Shown here: positions 1-8,094 of the stretch, piece by piece
Layout: every line of letters starts with the position of its first letter
How positions within the stretch are numbered: the first letter of the stretch is position 1
NCBI GenBank assembly: GCA_001797185.1
Contig: MGOS01000095.1
Span: 12,829 to 47,395 of the forward strand
Length of the DNA: 34,567 nt
Direction of reading: 5' to 3'
DNA from: Clostridiales bacterium GWB2_37_7
Lineage (GTDB): Bacteria > Bacillota > Clostridia > Lutisporales > Lutisporaceae
The notes under the pieces: model-generated
The model's database searches: none
Told to the model about the DNA's origin: nothing
Seen by the model: only the letters and a program-made list of their open reading frames with translations
Program-made: the position numbers and the translations under genes

Positions 1-1
1 A

Positions 2-52
2 ATTAGCTTGGCTTATGTACAAGGAAAAGGAAATAGTATAGTGAAGGGGTAA
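2..52 (+). CDS. possible C-terminal end of an upstream gene (partial)
   Basis: Only about 16 codons are visible. One frame is open from the window edge to a TAA at 50-52 and reads like an ordinary C-terminus (…LAYVQGKGNSIVKG). The stop lies inside the left arm of the terminator hairpin at 44-71, which would fit the end of a transcription unit. No family can be assigned from so few residues, and the frame could be open by chance. Confidence 0.25.
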   Translation: MSLAYVQGKGNSIVKG

Positions 53-76
53 CAGCTGGCTGTTACCCCTTGTTTG
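44..76 (+). terminator. intrinsic terminator upstream of uvrB
   Basis: A perfect 13-bp stem (44-56 with 59-71, AAGGGGTAACAGC and its complement) closes on a 2-base loop and is followed by TTGTTTGTT. It separates the uvrB promoter from whatever lies before the window. Confidence 0.75.
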
Positions 77-125
77 TTGGGACTTCTTATGCCCACAGCC
101 TTCCTAAAAAATTCATATTTTCTTA

Positions 126-154
126 TTGACAGTTTGTTGCAATAAATATACAAT
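126..154 (+). promoter_or_regulatory. near-consensus sigma-A promoter of uvrBA
   Basis: TTGACA at 126-131 and TACAAT at 149-154 are separated by exactly 17 bases. The predicted transcription start is near 161, on top of the LexA box at 160-173. This is the best promoter match upstream of uvrB, although it lies about 240 bases before the start codon because a repeat element sits in between. Confidence 0.75.
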
Positions 155-159
155 TATTA

Positions 160-173
160 CGAACAAACGTTCT
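160..173 (+). promoter_or_regulatory. LexA (DinR) SOS box
   Basis: CGAACAAACGTTCT matches the Gram-positive LexA consensus CGAACRNRYGTTYC at 13 of 14 positions. It covers the predicted start of the 126-154 promoter, a position where bound LexA would block transcription. uvrB is a classical SOS gene in Firmicutes, so LexA control of uvrBA follows from known biology. Confidence 0.8.
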
Positions 174-176
174 TGT

Positions 177-327
177 TTATAACAAGATTTACTGAAAGAT
201 TTTTTGCTCTTTTTGCAAAAAATCTACCCGAGCGTTTCAACGAGGCAGGGGATATATGCCCACCGCCTATCACTAGAATCGGAACCCGCCACTTATAGAA
301 GTGGGGACATATTTTTGCCTCGTTATA
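177..327 (-). repeat. structured repeat element, copy 1 (inverted)
   Basis: About 151 bp, inverted relative to the other three copies. In element sense it starts TATAACGAGGCA and ends CTTGTTATAA. It keeps the CCACTT/AAGTGG hairpin, the AACGAGGCA/TGCCTCGTT pairing and the 3' T-run/A-run stem (197-207 with 215-225). It begins 3 bases after the LexA box and ends about 64 bases before uvrB, so it would be transcribed as an antisense copy in the uvrB leader. It is closest to copy 4, with which it shares GGCGGTGGGC and GCTCGGGTAG. No protein is encoded. Confidence 0.9.
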
Positions 328-333
328 TTATGT

Positions 334-384
334 TTACGGTCACTCCTTAAATGAGATATAATATATTATGTAAACCGTAAGGAG
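334..384 (+). promoter_or_regulatory. uvrB leader with secondary promoter and possible SD-pairing arm
   Basis: TATAAT at 357-362 could be a secondary -10 box, but its -35 (TTACGG) is poor. Two exclusive pairings are possible: TTACGGT (334-340) with ACCGTAA (374-380), or CTCCTTA (343-349) with the Shine-Dalgarno TAAGGAG (378-384). The second would hide the uvrB ribosome binding site. Both are short helices with long loops, so regulation here is only a suggestion. Confidence 0.3.
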
Positions 385-391
385 ATTTAAT

Positions 392-2371
392 ATGGAGCAA
401 TTTAAAATAATATCAGATTACAAGCCTACAGGAGATCAACCCCAGGCTATTGAGGCTTTGGCGCAAGGGTTAGGAAAAGGTGATAGATTACAAACCTTAT
501 TGGGTGTTACGGGTTCAGGTAAAACCTTTACTGTGGCAAATGTCATTGAGAAGGTTCAGAAGCCAACTCTTGTACTGGCTCACAATAAGACTTTGGCAGC
601 ACAGCTTTGCAGCGAGTTCAAGGAGTTTTTTCCAAATAACTGTGTAGAATACTTTGTAAGCTATTACGATTATTATCAGCCGGAAGCTTATGTAGCTCAT
701 TCGGATACCTACATAGAGAAGGATGCTTCCATCAATGATGAAATAGATAAGCTGCGACACTCTGCAACGGCCGCAATTTTGGAGAGAAGAGATGTTATTA
801 TCGTAGCAAGCGTGTCCTGCATATATGGCTTAGGTGATCCGGAGGACTACAGGACTTTGGCTCTTTCTCTGCGTAAAAGCATGCAGAAGGAGAGAGATGA
901 AGTTGTAAAGAAATTGGTGGAAATGCAGTACGATAGAAATGATATAAACTTTATCAGAGGAACCTTTAGGGTAAGAGGAGATGTTGTTGATGTTTTTCCG
1001 GCTTCTTCCTCTAGTAAGGCAATCAGAATAGAGTTTTTCGGAGATGAAATAGAAAGGATACTTGAGATAGATTCGCTAACCGGTACGATAATCGGCGAGA
1101 TGCAGCACGCATTTATATATCCGGCTTCCCACTATGCGACTACTCCAGAAAAGCTGGAGGTAGCGATTAAGAATATAGAAGCGGAGCTGGAGCAAAGAGT
1201 CAAAGAATTTAAAGCGCAGGATAAGCTTTTGGAGGCTCAAAGACTGCAGCAGAGAACGAATTATGACATTGAGATGATGCGTGAGGTAGGTTATTGCTCC
1301 GGAATAGAGAACTATTCCAGACATATAAGCGGCAGAGAGCCGGGCAGCTCGCCCTTTACCTTAATGGACTTCTTCCCCGATGATTACCTGCTGGTAATCG
1401 ACGAATCCCATGTTACAATACCCCAGGTTAGAGGGATGTACTTTGGTGACAGGGCTAGAAAAGAATCCTTGGTAGAGTATGGCTTCAGACTCCCTTCTGC
1501 CTATGACAATAGACCCCTGAACTTCGGAGAATTCGAAGAGCGCATCAATCAAGTCATCTGTGTAAGTGCAACTCCAGCACAATATGAGCTGCAGAGAAGC
1601 AGCCAAGTGGTAGAGCAGATTATAAGACCTACAGGATTGATTGATCCTGAAATACAAATAAAGCCTGTAAAGGGACAGATTGATAGTTTAATCGGCGAAG
1701 TAAATGAAAGAGTAAACAAGCAGCAAAGAGTGCTGGTAACTACTCTTACAAAGAAGATGGCAGAAGACTTGACTGAATACATGAAGGAAGTTGGCATTAG
1801 AGTAAGATACCTGCATTCAGATATAGATACAATGGAAAGAATGAAGATTATCAAAAGCTTAAGAATGGGAGAATTTGATATATTAGTCGGAATTAACCTG
1901 CTGAGAGAAGGTTTGGATATACCGGAGGTTTCATTGGTAGCCATATTGGATGCAGACAAAGAAGGCTTCCTCCGATCTGAGACCTCATTGATACAGACAA
2001 TAGGTAGAGCGGCTAGAAATGTTGAAGGAACAGTAATTATGTACGCTGACAAAATAACCGACTCTATGCATAAGGCAATCAGCGAGACCAACAGAAGACG
2101 AATGATTCAAGTAAAACACAATGAAATGCACGGAATAGAGCCAAAGAGCATAATCAAAGCGGTAAGAGCTGTCATAGAAGCTACTACTGCTGCAGAGGAC
2201 TCCGTAAAATATGGAGCTGCAAGTGGGGCTAGCAAGATGAGAACCGAAGATATACTGAAGGTAATTAAGGCAATGGAAGATGAAATGAAGGATTGTGCAA
2301 AAAGCATGCAATATGAAAGAGCAGCGGAGCTAAGAGACAAAATTATTGAATTGAGACAGAAGCTGAAGTAA
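392..2371 (+). CDS. uvrB: excinuclease ABC subunit B
   Basis: UvrB is the damage-verifying helicase-like subunit of nucleotide excision repair. UvrA2 loads it on DNA and it recruits UvrC. The 659 residues match the usual length. Walker A GVTGSGKT lies at 38-45, followed by the aromatic beta-hairpin ([10 protein letters not shown], around residue 90) that clamps DNA. Further on are the DESH Walker B motif, the helicase motif QTIGRAARN, and a C-terminal UVR motif (…[11 protein letters not shown]) that contacts UvrC. ATG 392 follows AAGGAG at the usual spacing. It is the first gene of an operon with uvrA, one base apart from the TTG-frame upstream of uvrA. The LexA box at 160-173 predicts SOS induction. 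All catalytic motifs are intact. Confidence 0.98.
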   Translation: MEQFKIISDYKPTGDQPQAIEALAQGLGKGDRLQTLLGVTGSGKTFTVANVIEKVQKPTLVLAHNKTLAAQLCSEFKEFFPNNCVEYFVSYYDYYQPEAYVAHSDTYIEKDASINDEIDKLRHSATAAILERRDVIIVASVSCIYGLGDPEDYRTLALSLRKSMQKERDEVVKKLVEMQYDRNDINFIRGTFRVRGDVVDVFPASSSSKAIRIEFFGDEIERILEIDSLTGTIIGEMQHAFIYPASHYATTPEKLEVAIKNIEAELEQRVKEFKAQDKLLEAQRLQQRTNYDIEMMREVGYCSGIENYSRHISGREPGSSPFTLMDFFPDDYLLVIDESHVTIPQVRGMYFGDRARKESLVEYGFRLPSAYDNRPLNFGEFEERINQVICVSATPAQYELQRSSQVVEQIIRPTGLIDPEIQIKPVKGQIDSLIGEVNERVNKQQRVLVTTLTKKMAEDLTEYMKEVGIRVRYLHSDIDTMERMKIIKSLRMGEFDILVGINLLREGLDIPEVSLVAILDADKEGFLRSETSLIQTIGRAARNVEGTVIMYADKITDSMHKAISETNRRRMIQVKHNEMHGIEPKSIIKAVRAVIEATTAAEDSVKYGAASGASKMRTEDILKVIKAMEDEMKDCAKSMQYERAAELRDKIIELRQKLK

Positions 2372-2384
2372 TTTGGAGGTTAAA

Positions 2385-5216
2385 ATGGCAAAGAATCAGA
2401 TCATTATTAAAGGAGCAAGAGAGCATAATCTTAAGAATATTGACGTAGAAATACCTAGAGATAAGTTTGTTGTTATAACAGGCTTAAGCGGCTCTGGTAA
2501 ATCCTCTCTTGCCTTTGACACCATATACGCCGAGGGACAAAGACGATATGTAGAGTCCCTGTCTGCTTATGCGAGACAGTTTTTGGGGCAGATGGAGAAG
2601 CCGGATCTTGACTATATAGAAGGTCTTTCTCCTGCGATTTCTATAGATCAAAAAACCACTAGCAGAAATCCCCGTTCTACAGTAGGGACAGTTACTGAGA
2701 TATACGACTATCTAAGACTTTTATATGCAAGAATCGGTACACCTCACTGTCATAAGTGCGGCAAGGAGATTTCAGCGCAGACCATAGATCAAATGGTGGA
2801 TATCATAAAGGGCTTGCCACAGGGTGCAAAGCTGCAGCTTTTAGCACCGGTTATCAGAGGTAAGAAGGGCGAGCACATAAAGGTTTTTGAAGACATCAAA
2901 AAAGGTGGATATGTAAGAGTCCGGGTAAACGGTGAAGTACTTGATGTAAACGATGAAATCAAGCTTGAGAAAAATAAAAAGCATAGCATAGAGATCATAG
3001 TAGATAGGCTGGTAGTCAAGGAAGGAATGGAGAAGAGGCTGACAGATTCCTTGGAAACGGTTATGGAGCTGACCAGTGGTATTGCCATTATAGAAATAAT
3101 CGGTGATAGAGAAATGATGTTCAGCCAAAATTTTGCTTGTGCAGATTGCGGTATCAGCATTGAGGATTTGGCACCCAGAATGTTCTCTTTTAACAGTCCC
3201 TTTGGCAAGTGTCCAAAGTGCGACGGCTTAGGAGGCTTGAGAGAGATGGATCCGGATATGATTATTCCGGATTGGTCAAAATCTATTTCACAAGGTGCTA
3301 TAGATCCGTGGAAGAATCTTGATGAAGAAAGCTGGTATTATAATATACTTGCAGCAGCAGCTAAGCGGTATAACTTTAGCTTGGACACGCCTATAGATCA
3401 GCTGCCTGCCGATATTGTAAACATGCTGCTTTATGGCAATAAAGGTGAAAAGATAAAGGTGAATTATTCCAGAGACTTTGGAAAAGGTGAAATTATGGTG
3501 GCTGTAGAAGGTGTAGTAAATAACCTTGAGCGCCGCTACAGAGAAACGAAGTCTGATTTCATGAGGGCAGAAATAGAAAAATATATGGCAATCAGACCAT
3601 GCCCTGAATGTAAAGGGCAGAGACTTAAGAAGGAAAGCTTGTCAGTTAAAATAGGCGGACTTTCTATAGCACAGGTTTGTGATATGTCAATATATAAGAT
3701 GAGAGACTTTTTCTTAGCCCTGCAGCTTACAGAAAAGCAAAAGCTAATATCTAAGCTGATACTGAAGGAAATTAATGAAAGACTGGAGTTTTTATTAAAC
3801 GTAGGTCTGGAGTATTTGACGCTGTCAAGAACGGCGGGAACCTTGTCCGGAGGTGAAGCCCAAAGAATAAGGCTTGCTACACAGATAGGCTCCAGCTTGA
3901 TGGGTGTGCTGTACATACTGGATGAGCCCAGCATAGGTCTACATCAAAGGGACAATGAAAAGCTACTGAAAACCTTAAGAAACCTGACTAGTCTAGGGAA
4001 CACCCTATTGGTGGTGGAGCACGATGAGGATACCATGCACGCAGCAGATCATATTATTGATATGGGCCCGGGCGCGGGTGTACATGGCGGTGAAATCGTA
4101 GCTGAAGGAACCTTACAAGACATTTTAAATTGTGAAGCCTCTATTACAGGTCAATACCTTAGCGGCAAGAAAAAAATAGAAGTGCCGGAGACAAGAAGAG
4201 TACCTAAGGACAATTGGATAGAAATTAAGGGAGCGAAGGAAAACAATCTTAAGAATATAGATGTACGCTTTCCTATGGGCGTATTTACATGTGTTACCGG
4301 CGTATCAGGCTCCGGCAAGAGTACATTGGTAAATGAGATACTTTATAAAGCAGCAGCTTCCAGCTTGTATAGGACAAAATTGCATCCCGGCGAGCATGAC
4401 ACGATAAAGGGACTGGAGCATTTGGATAAGATCATAGACATTGATCAGTCTCCTATCGGTAGAACCCCTAGGTCAAATCCTGCAACCTATACCGGGGTAT
4501 TTGATATCATCAGAGAAGTGTATGCAACGACCAATGAAGCCAAAATGCGAGGCTACAAAAATGGCCGTTTCAGCTTCAATGTAAAGGGTGGAAGATGCGA
4601 AGCCTGCAAGGGAGATGGCATTATAAAAATTGAGATGCAGTTCCTTCCTGATGTATATGTACCATGTGAGGTATGTAAGGGTAAGCGTTACAACAGAGAA
4701 ACGTTGGAAGTAAAATATAAAGGCAAGAATATATCTGAAGTGCTGGATATGACAGTTGAGGATGCTGTGGAATTTTTTGAGAATATTCCAAGAATACAAA
4801 GAAAAATGCAGACACTAAATGATGTTGGTTTGGGATATATCAAGCTAGGTCAGCCTTCAACACAGCTTTCCGGTGGTGAAGCACAGAGAATAAAGCTGGC
4901 GTACGAGCTTTCCAAGAGAAGTACAGGCAAGACCTTGTATATATTGGATGAACCTACAACCGGTTTGCATATTGCAGATATCCACAAGCTGCTGCATATA
5001 TTGGATAGACTTGTGGAAACGGGCAATACAATTGTAGTTATAGAGCATAACCTTGATGTAATAAAGAAAGCAGACCACATTGTAGATTTAGGACCTGAGG
5101 GTGGAGATCGCGGTGGTGTCGTCATTGCAGAAGGCACGCCGGAGCACATTGCAGAGGTCGCTGAATCTTACACAGGGCAGTTCCTAAAGAAGATATTAGA
5201 AAGAGATAGATATTAA
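2385..5216 (+). CDS. uvrA: excinuclease ABC subunit A
   Basis: UvrA is the dimeric ABC-type ATPase that finds bulky DNA lesions and loads UvrB. From ATG 2385 it has 943 residues, normal for UvrA. This start is chosen over an in-frame TTG at 2373 because GGAGG at 2375-2379 is correctly spaced for 2385. The protein shows two ABC modules: Walker A GLSGSGKS at 33-40 and a second GVSGSGKST, each with an LSGGEAQRI signature and an ILDEP Walker B. Zinc-binding CxxC pairs (CHKC, CADC, CPKC, and later CEAC/CEVC) are all present. It lies 13 bases after uvrB, and the operon ends at the 5220-5252 terminator. Confidence 0.98.
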   Translation: MAKNQIIIKGAREHNLKNIDVEIPRDKFVVITGLSGSGKSSLAFDTIYAEGQRRYVESLSAYARQFLGQMEKPDLDYIEGLSPAISIDQKTTSRNPRSTVGTVTEIYDYLRLLYARIGTPHCHKCGKEISAQTIDQMVDIIKGLPQGAKLQLLAPVIRGKKGEHIKVFEDIKKGGYVRVRVNGEVLDVNDEIKLEKNKKHSIEIIVDRLVVKEGMEKRLTDSLETVMELTSGIAIIEIIGDREMMFSQNFACADCGISIEDLAPRMFSFNSPFGKCPKCDGLGGLREMDPDMIIPDWSKSISQGAIDPWKNLDEESWYYNILAAAAKRYNFSLDTPIDQLPADIVNMLLYGNKGEKIKVNYSRDFGKGEIMVAVEGVVNNLERRYRETKSDFMRAEIEKYMAIRPCPECKGQRLKKESLSVKIGGLSIAQVCDMSIYKMRDFFLALQLTEKQKLISKLILKEINERLEFLLNVGLEYLTLSRTAGTLSGGEAQRIRLATQIGSSLMGVLYILDEPSIGLHQRDNEKLLKTLRNLTSLGNTLLVVEHDEDTMHAADHIIDMGPGAGVHGGEIVAEGTLQDILNCEASITGQYLSGKKKIEVPETRRVPKDNWIEIKGAKENNLKNIDVRFPMGVFTCVTGVSGSGKSTLVNEILYKAAASSLYRTKLHPGEHDTIKGLEHLDKIIDIDQSPIGRTPRSNPATYTGVFDIIREVYATTNEAKMRGYKNGRFSFNVKGGRCEACKGDGIIKIEMQFLPDVYVPCEVCKGKRYNRETLEVKYKGKNISEVLDMTVEDAVEFFENIPRIQRKMQTLNDVGLGYIKLGQPSTQLSGGEAQRIKLAYELSKRSTGKTLYILDEPTTGLHIADIHKLLHILDRLVETGNTIVVIEHNLDVIKKADHIVDLGPEGGDRGGVVIAEGTPEHIAEVAESYTGQFLKKILERDRY

Positions 5217-5219
5217 TCT

Positions 5220-5256
5220 AAGGAGTATTTGGTAATATACCAAATACTCCTTGTTT
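5220..5256 (+). terminator. terminator of uvrBA operon
   Basis: A perfect 15-bp stem (5220-5234 with 5238-5252) with a 3-base loop ATA, followed by GTTTAAATTT. It starts 4 bases after the uvrA stop codon. Confidence 0.9.
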
Positions 5257-5276
5257 AAATTTGATATAATATATGA

Positions 5277-5429
5277 TTATAACGAGGCAAAAATATGTCC
5301 CCCACTTCTATAAGTGGCGGGTTCCGATTTCAGCAACAGGAGGTGGGCATATATCCACCTGCCTCGTTGAAACGCCTTGGGTAGTTTTTTGCAACAAATG
5401 CAAAAAACTTTCAATAAATCTTGTTATAA
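5277..5429 (+). repeat. structured repeat element, copy 2
   Basis: 153 bp from TTATAACGAGGCA to CTTGTTATAA. Hairpins seen: CCACTT/AAGTGG with a 4-base loop, AGGTGG/CCACCT, the 3' stem at 5383-5392 with 5400-5409, and the long-range pairing AACGAGGCA/TGCCTCGTT. It lies between the uvrA terminator and the inositol monophosphatase gene and is nearly identical to copy 3. The 89-codon open frame running across it has no homologue-like character and is not a gene. Confidence 0.92.
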
Positions 5430-5462
5430 ACAAATTAGAGCGGCAGAAAGGACTTGAAAAGT

Positions 5463-6305
5463 ATGGACATACAAAAAGCATTAGATTATGCAAAGCAGTG
5501 GGCAGTAGAAGCAGGTGCTTTGCAGTTGGAATACTTGCATAAGAAAATAAAGTACAATACAAAATCTTCAGATATAGATATGGTAACTGAGGTTGATTTG
5601 CTTTGCGAAAAGCTGATTATCAGCAAAATCAAGGAGGTTTATCCTTTGCACAGCATAATATCTGAGGAAGCAGGGAAATCGACAGATGAGAATGAATATG
5701 TCTGGATCATTGACCCTTTGGATGGTACGAACAATTACTTTCACGGATATCCTGCTTTTGCGGTATCTATTGCCTTGCGCTGTCGTAATGAGCCCTTAAT
5801 AGGTGTGATATATGTGCCTTATGCTGGAGAAATGTTTAGTGCTGCCAAGGGTATGGGGGCATACCTAAACGATATCAAAATAGAAGTATCGGCAACTGAC
5901 GGCCTAAAGGGCTCGCTGCTGGCAACTGGCTTCCCCTATGACAAGGCAGAGGATTTAAAGAATAACAACATAGAACTATTCGCGCACATTGTACCGGATA
6001 TCATGGGCATCAGAAGAAGCGGCAGTGCAGCTTATGACATGTGCTGTGTAGCCTGCGGTCGTTTGGATGGCTATTGGGAGCAGAAAATCAAGCTTTGGGA
6101 TATGGCAGCTGGAGAACTGATTATTCGTGAAGCCGGCGGAGAGGTTCTTTACAATGTCCATGAAAAGGGTATAAATATCATTGCAGGTAATCCAACCATG
6201 GTTAAACTGCTGCAGAGTAAGATTTCAGAAGTTTATAAGGACTTTTTAGGAAGAGGAAGAGATTTAACGCAAACACTACAATATTATAGAAAAAATAATC
6301 ACTGA
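5463..6305 (+). CDS. suhB: inositol monophosphatase family protein
   Basis: A Mg2+-dependent, Li+-sensitive sugar-phosphate phosphatase of the IMPase fold. In bacteria these act on inositol-1-phosphate or related phosphates (SuhB/CysQ/FBPase-like), and the exact substrate cannot be told from sequence. The 280 residues carry the three metal-binding signatures: ISEEAG, WIIDPLDGTNNY and, near the C-terminus, LWDMAAGELI. ATG 5463 is preferred over an in-frame TTG at 5454, which would lie only one base after the AGAAAGGA site. The gene begins 34 bases after repeat copy 2, and the small CWC gene follows after 25 bases, suggesting a two-gene operon. The family call is firm; the gene symbol is by best resemblance. 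Confidence 0.85.
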   Translation: MDIQKALDYAKQWAVEAGALQLEYLHKKIKYNTKSSDIDMVTEVDLLCEKLIISKIKEVYPLHSIISEEAGKSTDENEYVWIIDPLDGTNNYFHGYPAFAVSIALRCRNEPLIGVIYVPYAGEMFSAAKGMGAYLNDIKIEVSATDGLKGSLLATGFPYDKAEDLKNNNIELFAHIVPDIMGIRRSGSAAYDMCCVACGRLDGYWEQKIKLWDMAAGELIIREAGGEVLYNVHEKGINIIAGNPTMVKLLQSKISEVYKDFLGRGRDLTQTLQYYRKNNH

Positions 6306-6330
6306 AAAGATAAGACGAAGGAGATATAGA

Positions 6331-6519
6331 ATGAATAAAAAAGAATTGCATAGAATATGTCCGCTTTGCGGGCAAGACAATAATTGTCAGCATAATCACA
6401 CTGAATGTTGGTGTGTTACAGTAAAGTTTCCTAAGCACGTATTAGATATGATTCCTGATAACAAAAAGGGTAAAGCGTGTATATGCAAATCATGTTTAGA
6501 AAAGTTTGAAAGAAATTAA
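6331..6519 (+). CDS. small cysteine-rich CWC-family protein
   Basis: A 62-residue protein with the pattern CPLCGQDNNCQ followed by a CWC tripeptide and a late CICKSC pair. This matches the Cys-rich CWC family, small proteins of unknown function presumed to bind a metal such as zinc. Eight Cys and several His occur in a short chain. GAAGGAGAT precedes ATG 6331 at good spacing. It sits 25 bases after the inositol monophosphatase gene and is probably co-transcribed with it. No catalytic motif is visible. Confidence 0.8.
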   Translation: MNKKELHRICPLCGQDNNCQHNHTECWCVTVKFPKHVLDMIPDNKKGKACICKSCLEKFERN

Positions 6520-6522
6520 TTA

Positions 6523-6653
6523 ATACTATAACTGATGGTAGCAAATTCGTATTCTTAACAGATATTGTTGAGAAATCAGGATATAAGCTTGAATGTGACA
6601 ATACACTAAGAATAATATACATATTTCTAAATACGAGTAGCCAAAGGTTGTAG
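6523..6653 (+). pseudogene. possible gene remnant after the CWC gene
   Basis: A frame without a plausible start codon reads …DGSKFVFLTDIVEKSGYKLE… for about 43 codons to a TAG at 6651-6653. It looks like the protein-like tail of a decayed gene rather than random intergenic DNA, but no family was recognised. A 13-base sequence, CCACAGCCTTCCT, follows at 6664-6676 and also occurs at 93-105. Confidence 0.3.
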
Positions 6654-6726
6654 GGGCGGTTGACCACAGCCTTCCTCAAAAAAAAGTATGCATAGTTTAG
6701 CTTATAAAAGGTAATGGGGGATTAAA

Positions 6727-7221
6727 ATGATTTTTGACGCAAACGAGCTCTATATAGATTTTGTTGAGAGCAAAGATATTGATGATATTGTTGAAGTGTA
6801 TAATTCCAATAGGTGTTTTTTAGAGAATCATCTGGATGCAGAGAAGGTTACAGGTGATTGGATACACGAAGAGCTGGAGGCAATGAAAAAAGTCGATTTT
6901 TATTCCTGCAAAGTAGTTGAAAAGAGTTCAGGCAAGTTGATCGGAGTCATAGATTTTAAAATAGGTGAGGAAACTTATTTGTCACTATTAATGATACATA
7001 ATGATTATAAAAATAAGGGCTTTGGAGGATTCATCTATAAGGCTTTAGAGGACTATGCAAAATCACTCAAAAGCAAATCTATGAGAATAGATGTAGTTAC
7101 CAACTATGATGATGGGGTACTTGATTTCTGGATTGGAAATGGTTTTGTTAAAATCAAGGAAGTAGAACTAAATTGGACTGGGAAAATATTACCTGCAGTA
7201 ATTATGAAAAAAGGCTTGTAA
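6727..7221 (+). CDS. GNAT-family N-acetyltransferase
   Basis: A 164-residue acetyltransferase of the GNAT fold, which transfers acetyl from acetyl-CoA to an amine. The acetyl-CoA pyrophosphate-binding motif A is seen as LLMIHNDYKNKGFGG (the KNKGFGG matches the Q/RxxGxG/A pattern) near residues 93-107. The C-terminal part (…VLDFWIGNGFVKIKE) has the usual FYxxxGF-like motif B. The substrate is not predictable. A GGGGGA site lies 7 bases before ATG 6727. It is apparently a single gene and ends convergently with the minus-strand membrane protein at a shared terminator. Confidence 0.85.
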   Translation: MIFDANELYIDFVESKDIDDIVEVYNSNRCFLENHLDAEKVTGDWIHEELEAMKKVDFYSCKVVEKSSGKLIGVIDFKIGEETYLSLLMIHNDYKNKGFGGFIYKALEDYAKSLKSKSMRIDVVTNYDDGVLDFWIGNGFVKIKEVELNWTGKILPAVIMKKGL

Positions 7222-7247
7222 TTTGTTTGTTCATGATTGCTAAAATC

Positions 7248-7280
7248 AAAATCAATATCAAAAATATTGATATTGATTTT
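7248..7280. terminator. bidirectional terminator
   Basis: A perfect 14-bp stem (7248-7261 with 7267-7280, loop AAATA) sits between two convergent genes. The arms end in TTTT on both strands, so it can end the GNAT transcript on + and the membrane-protein transcript on -. Confidence 0.75.
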
Positions 7281-7284
7281 ATAA

Positions 7285-7962
7285 CTAAAACTTCTTTTGT
7301 TTTATTCCATTGGCAATCAGTACAGCCTTTATTTGCTTTAAGGTATCTGAATCTGATTTTAATATGATTGATCCCAAATCATGGCTATGCTCTACCAGCA
7401 GCTTGTCATTTAAGTCCAAAAAGGTAATGATTCTATTGAAGGGGAAATAGCCGGAGGGGTTATGGTAGTTTGATGGAATAGGAATTTCCAGCCTTAAATC
7501 GATGCCACGAATGATTATACCTTTGTTTGTAATATAAGCCATCATGGTTTTACTATTAACATAAAACAAAACCTCTACTATAATTATAATTAAAGCCAAG
7601 AATAATACCAAAGGCCAAGTAATTGCGGAAAAAGATCTGGTTTGTGCTACGGGAATTATAATTGCTAAGGCAGGTATAAAATATACCAGAAGTCTATCAG
7701 TCAGCCTGAACTTTCCTATGGGCAGCTTCACATGTACTGTAGAGTTTTTTAACTGTCTGCTTGAATACCAGTATTTAACAGAAGCTTGAGCATATAGCAT
7801 TACCAAAATCCCTACTGCGGAGGATATGAAAATCGCCAAGGTTACATAGGCTATACTGCCTGTAGCTTCAGTGATATTAATAAATGCGCTTGATATTGAC
7901 AGGTATATAAAGTAAGCTATTAGTGATATTATAAATACAACAGTTTTCATGGAGTTGGACAT
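7285..7962 (-). CDS. membrane protein with PH-like C-terminal region
   Basis: A 225-residue integral membrane protein of unknown function and the only clear minus-strand gene in the window. Four hydrophobic segments are seen: roughly residues 7-28, 38-56, 90-105 and 112-134. They are arranged as two hairpins with a charged loop between (…SSRQLKNSTVHVKLP…). The last 85 residues are soluble, with a STKGI-like piece (YITNKGIIIRG) that recalls the bacterial PH-like domain of DUF5673-type proteins. I do not assign a family. AGAAAGGAG lies 7 bases before the start in gene orientation. It is divergent from uvrC, with a 132-base shared upstream region. Confidence 0.75.
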   Translation of the reverse strand: MSNSMKTVVFIISLIAYFIYLSISSAFINITEATGSIAYVTLAIFISSAVGILVMLYAQASVKYWYSSRQLKNSTVHVKLPIGKFRLTDRLLVYFIPALAIIIPVAQTRSFSAITWPLVLFLALIIIIVEVLFYVNSKTMMAYITNKGIIIRGIDLRLEIPIPSNYHNPSGYFPFNRIITFLDLNDKLLVEHSHDLGSIILKSDSDTLKQIKAVLIANGIKQKKF

Positions 7963-8034
7963 GTTTCGACTCCTTTCTATAGTAAAAAATAGGATGTTTT
8001 TGTTAGTATTAGCAGATTTCCTTATATATATATC

Positions 8035-8064
8035 TTTACAAATTATATAGAAATATTATATAAA
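8035..8064 (+). promoter_or_regulatory. probable uvrC promoter
   Basis: TTTACA (8035-8040) and TATAAA (8059-8064) are 18 bases apart; an alternative -10 TATATA would give a 16-base spacer. No LexA-like GAAC-N4-GTTC palindrome was found here, so unlike uvrBA, uvrC is not obviously under SOS control. Confidence 0.5.
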
Positions 8065-8094
8065 AAGCAACCATCTCAAATTCAGGAGGGAAAT

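Noticed and set aside
1549-2091. 180-codon minus-strand frame inside uvrB
   Set aside because: Lies entirely opposite conserved helicase motifs of uvrB and has no independent support.
5318-5330. GGGTTCCGATTTC in the repeats, like a tRNA T-loop
   Set aside because: No acceptor, D or anticodon arms are found around it, and the pairing partners belong to the repeat's own hairpins.
5273-5542. 89-codon + strand frame starting at repeat copy 2
   Set aside because: It runs through the hairpins of the repeat and into the phosphatase gene in another frame, has no ribosome site and has no family character.
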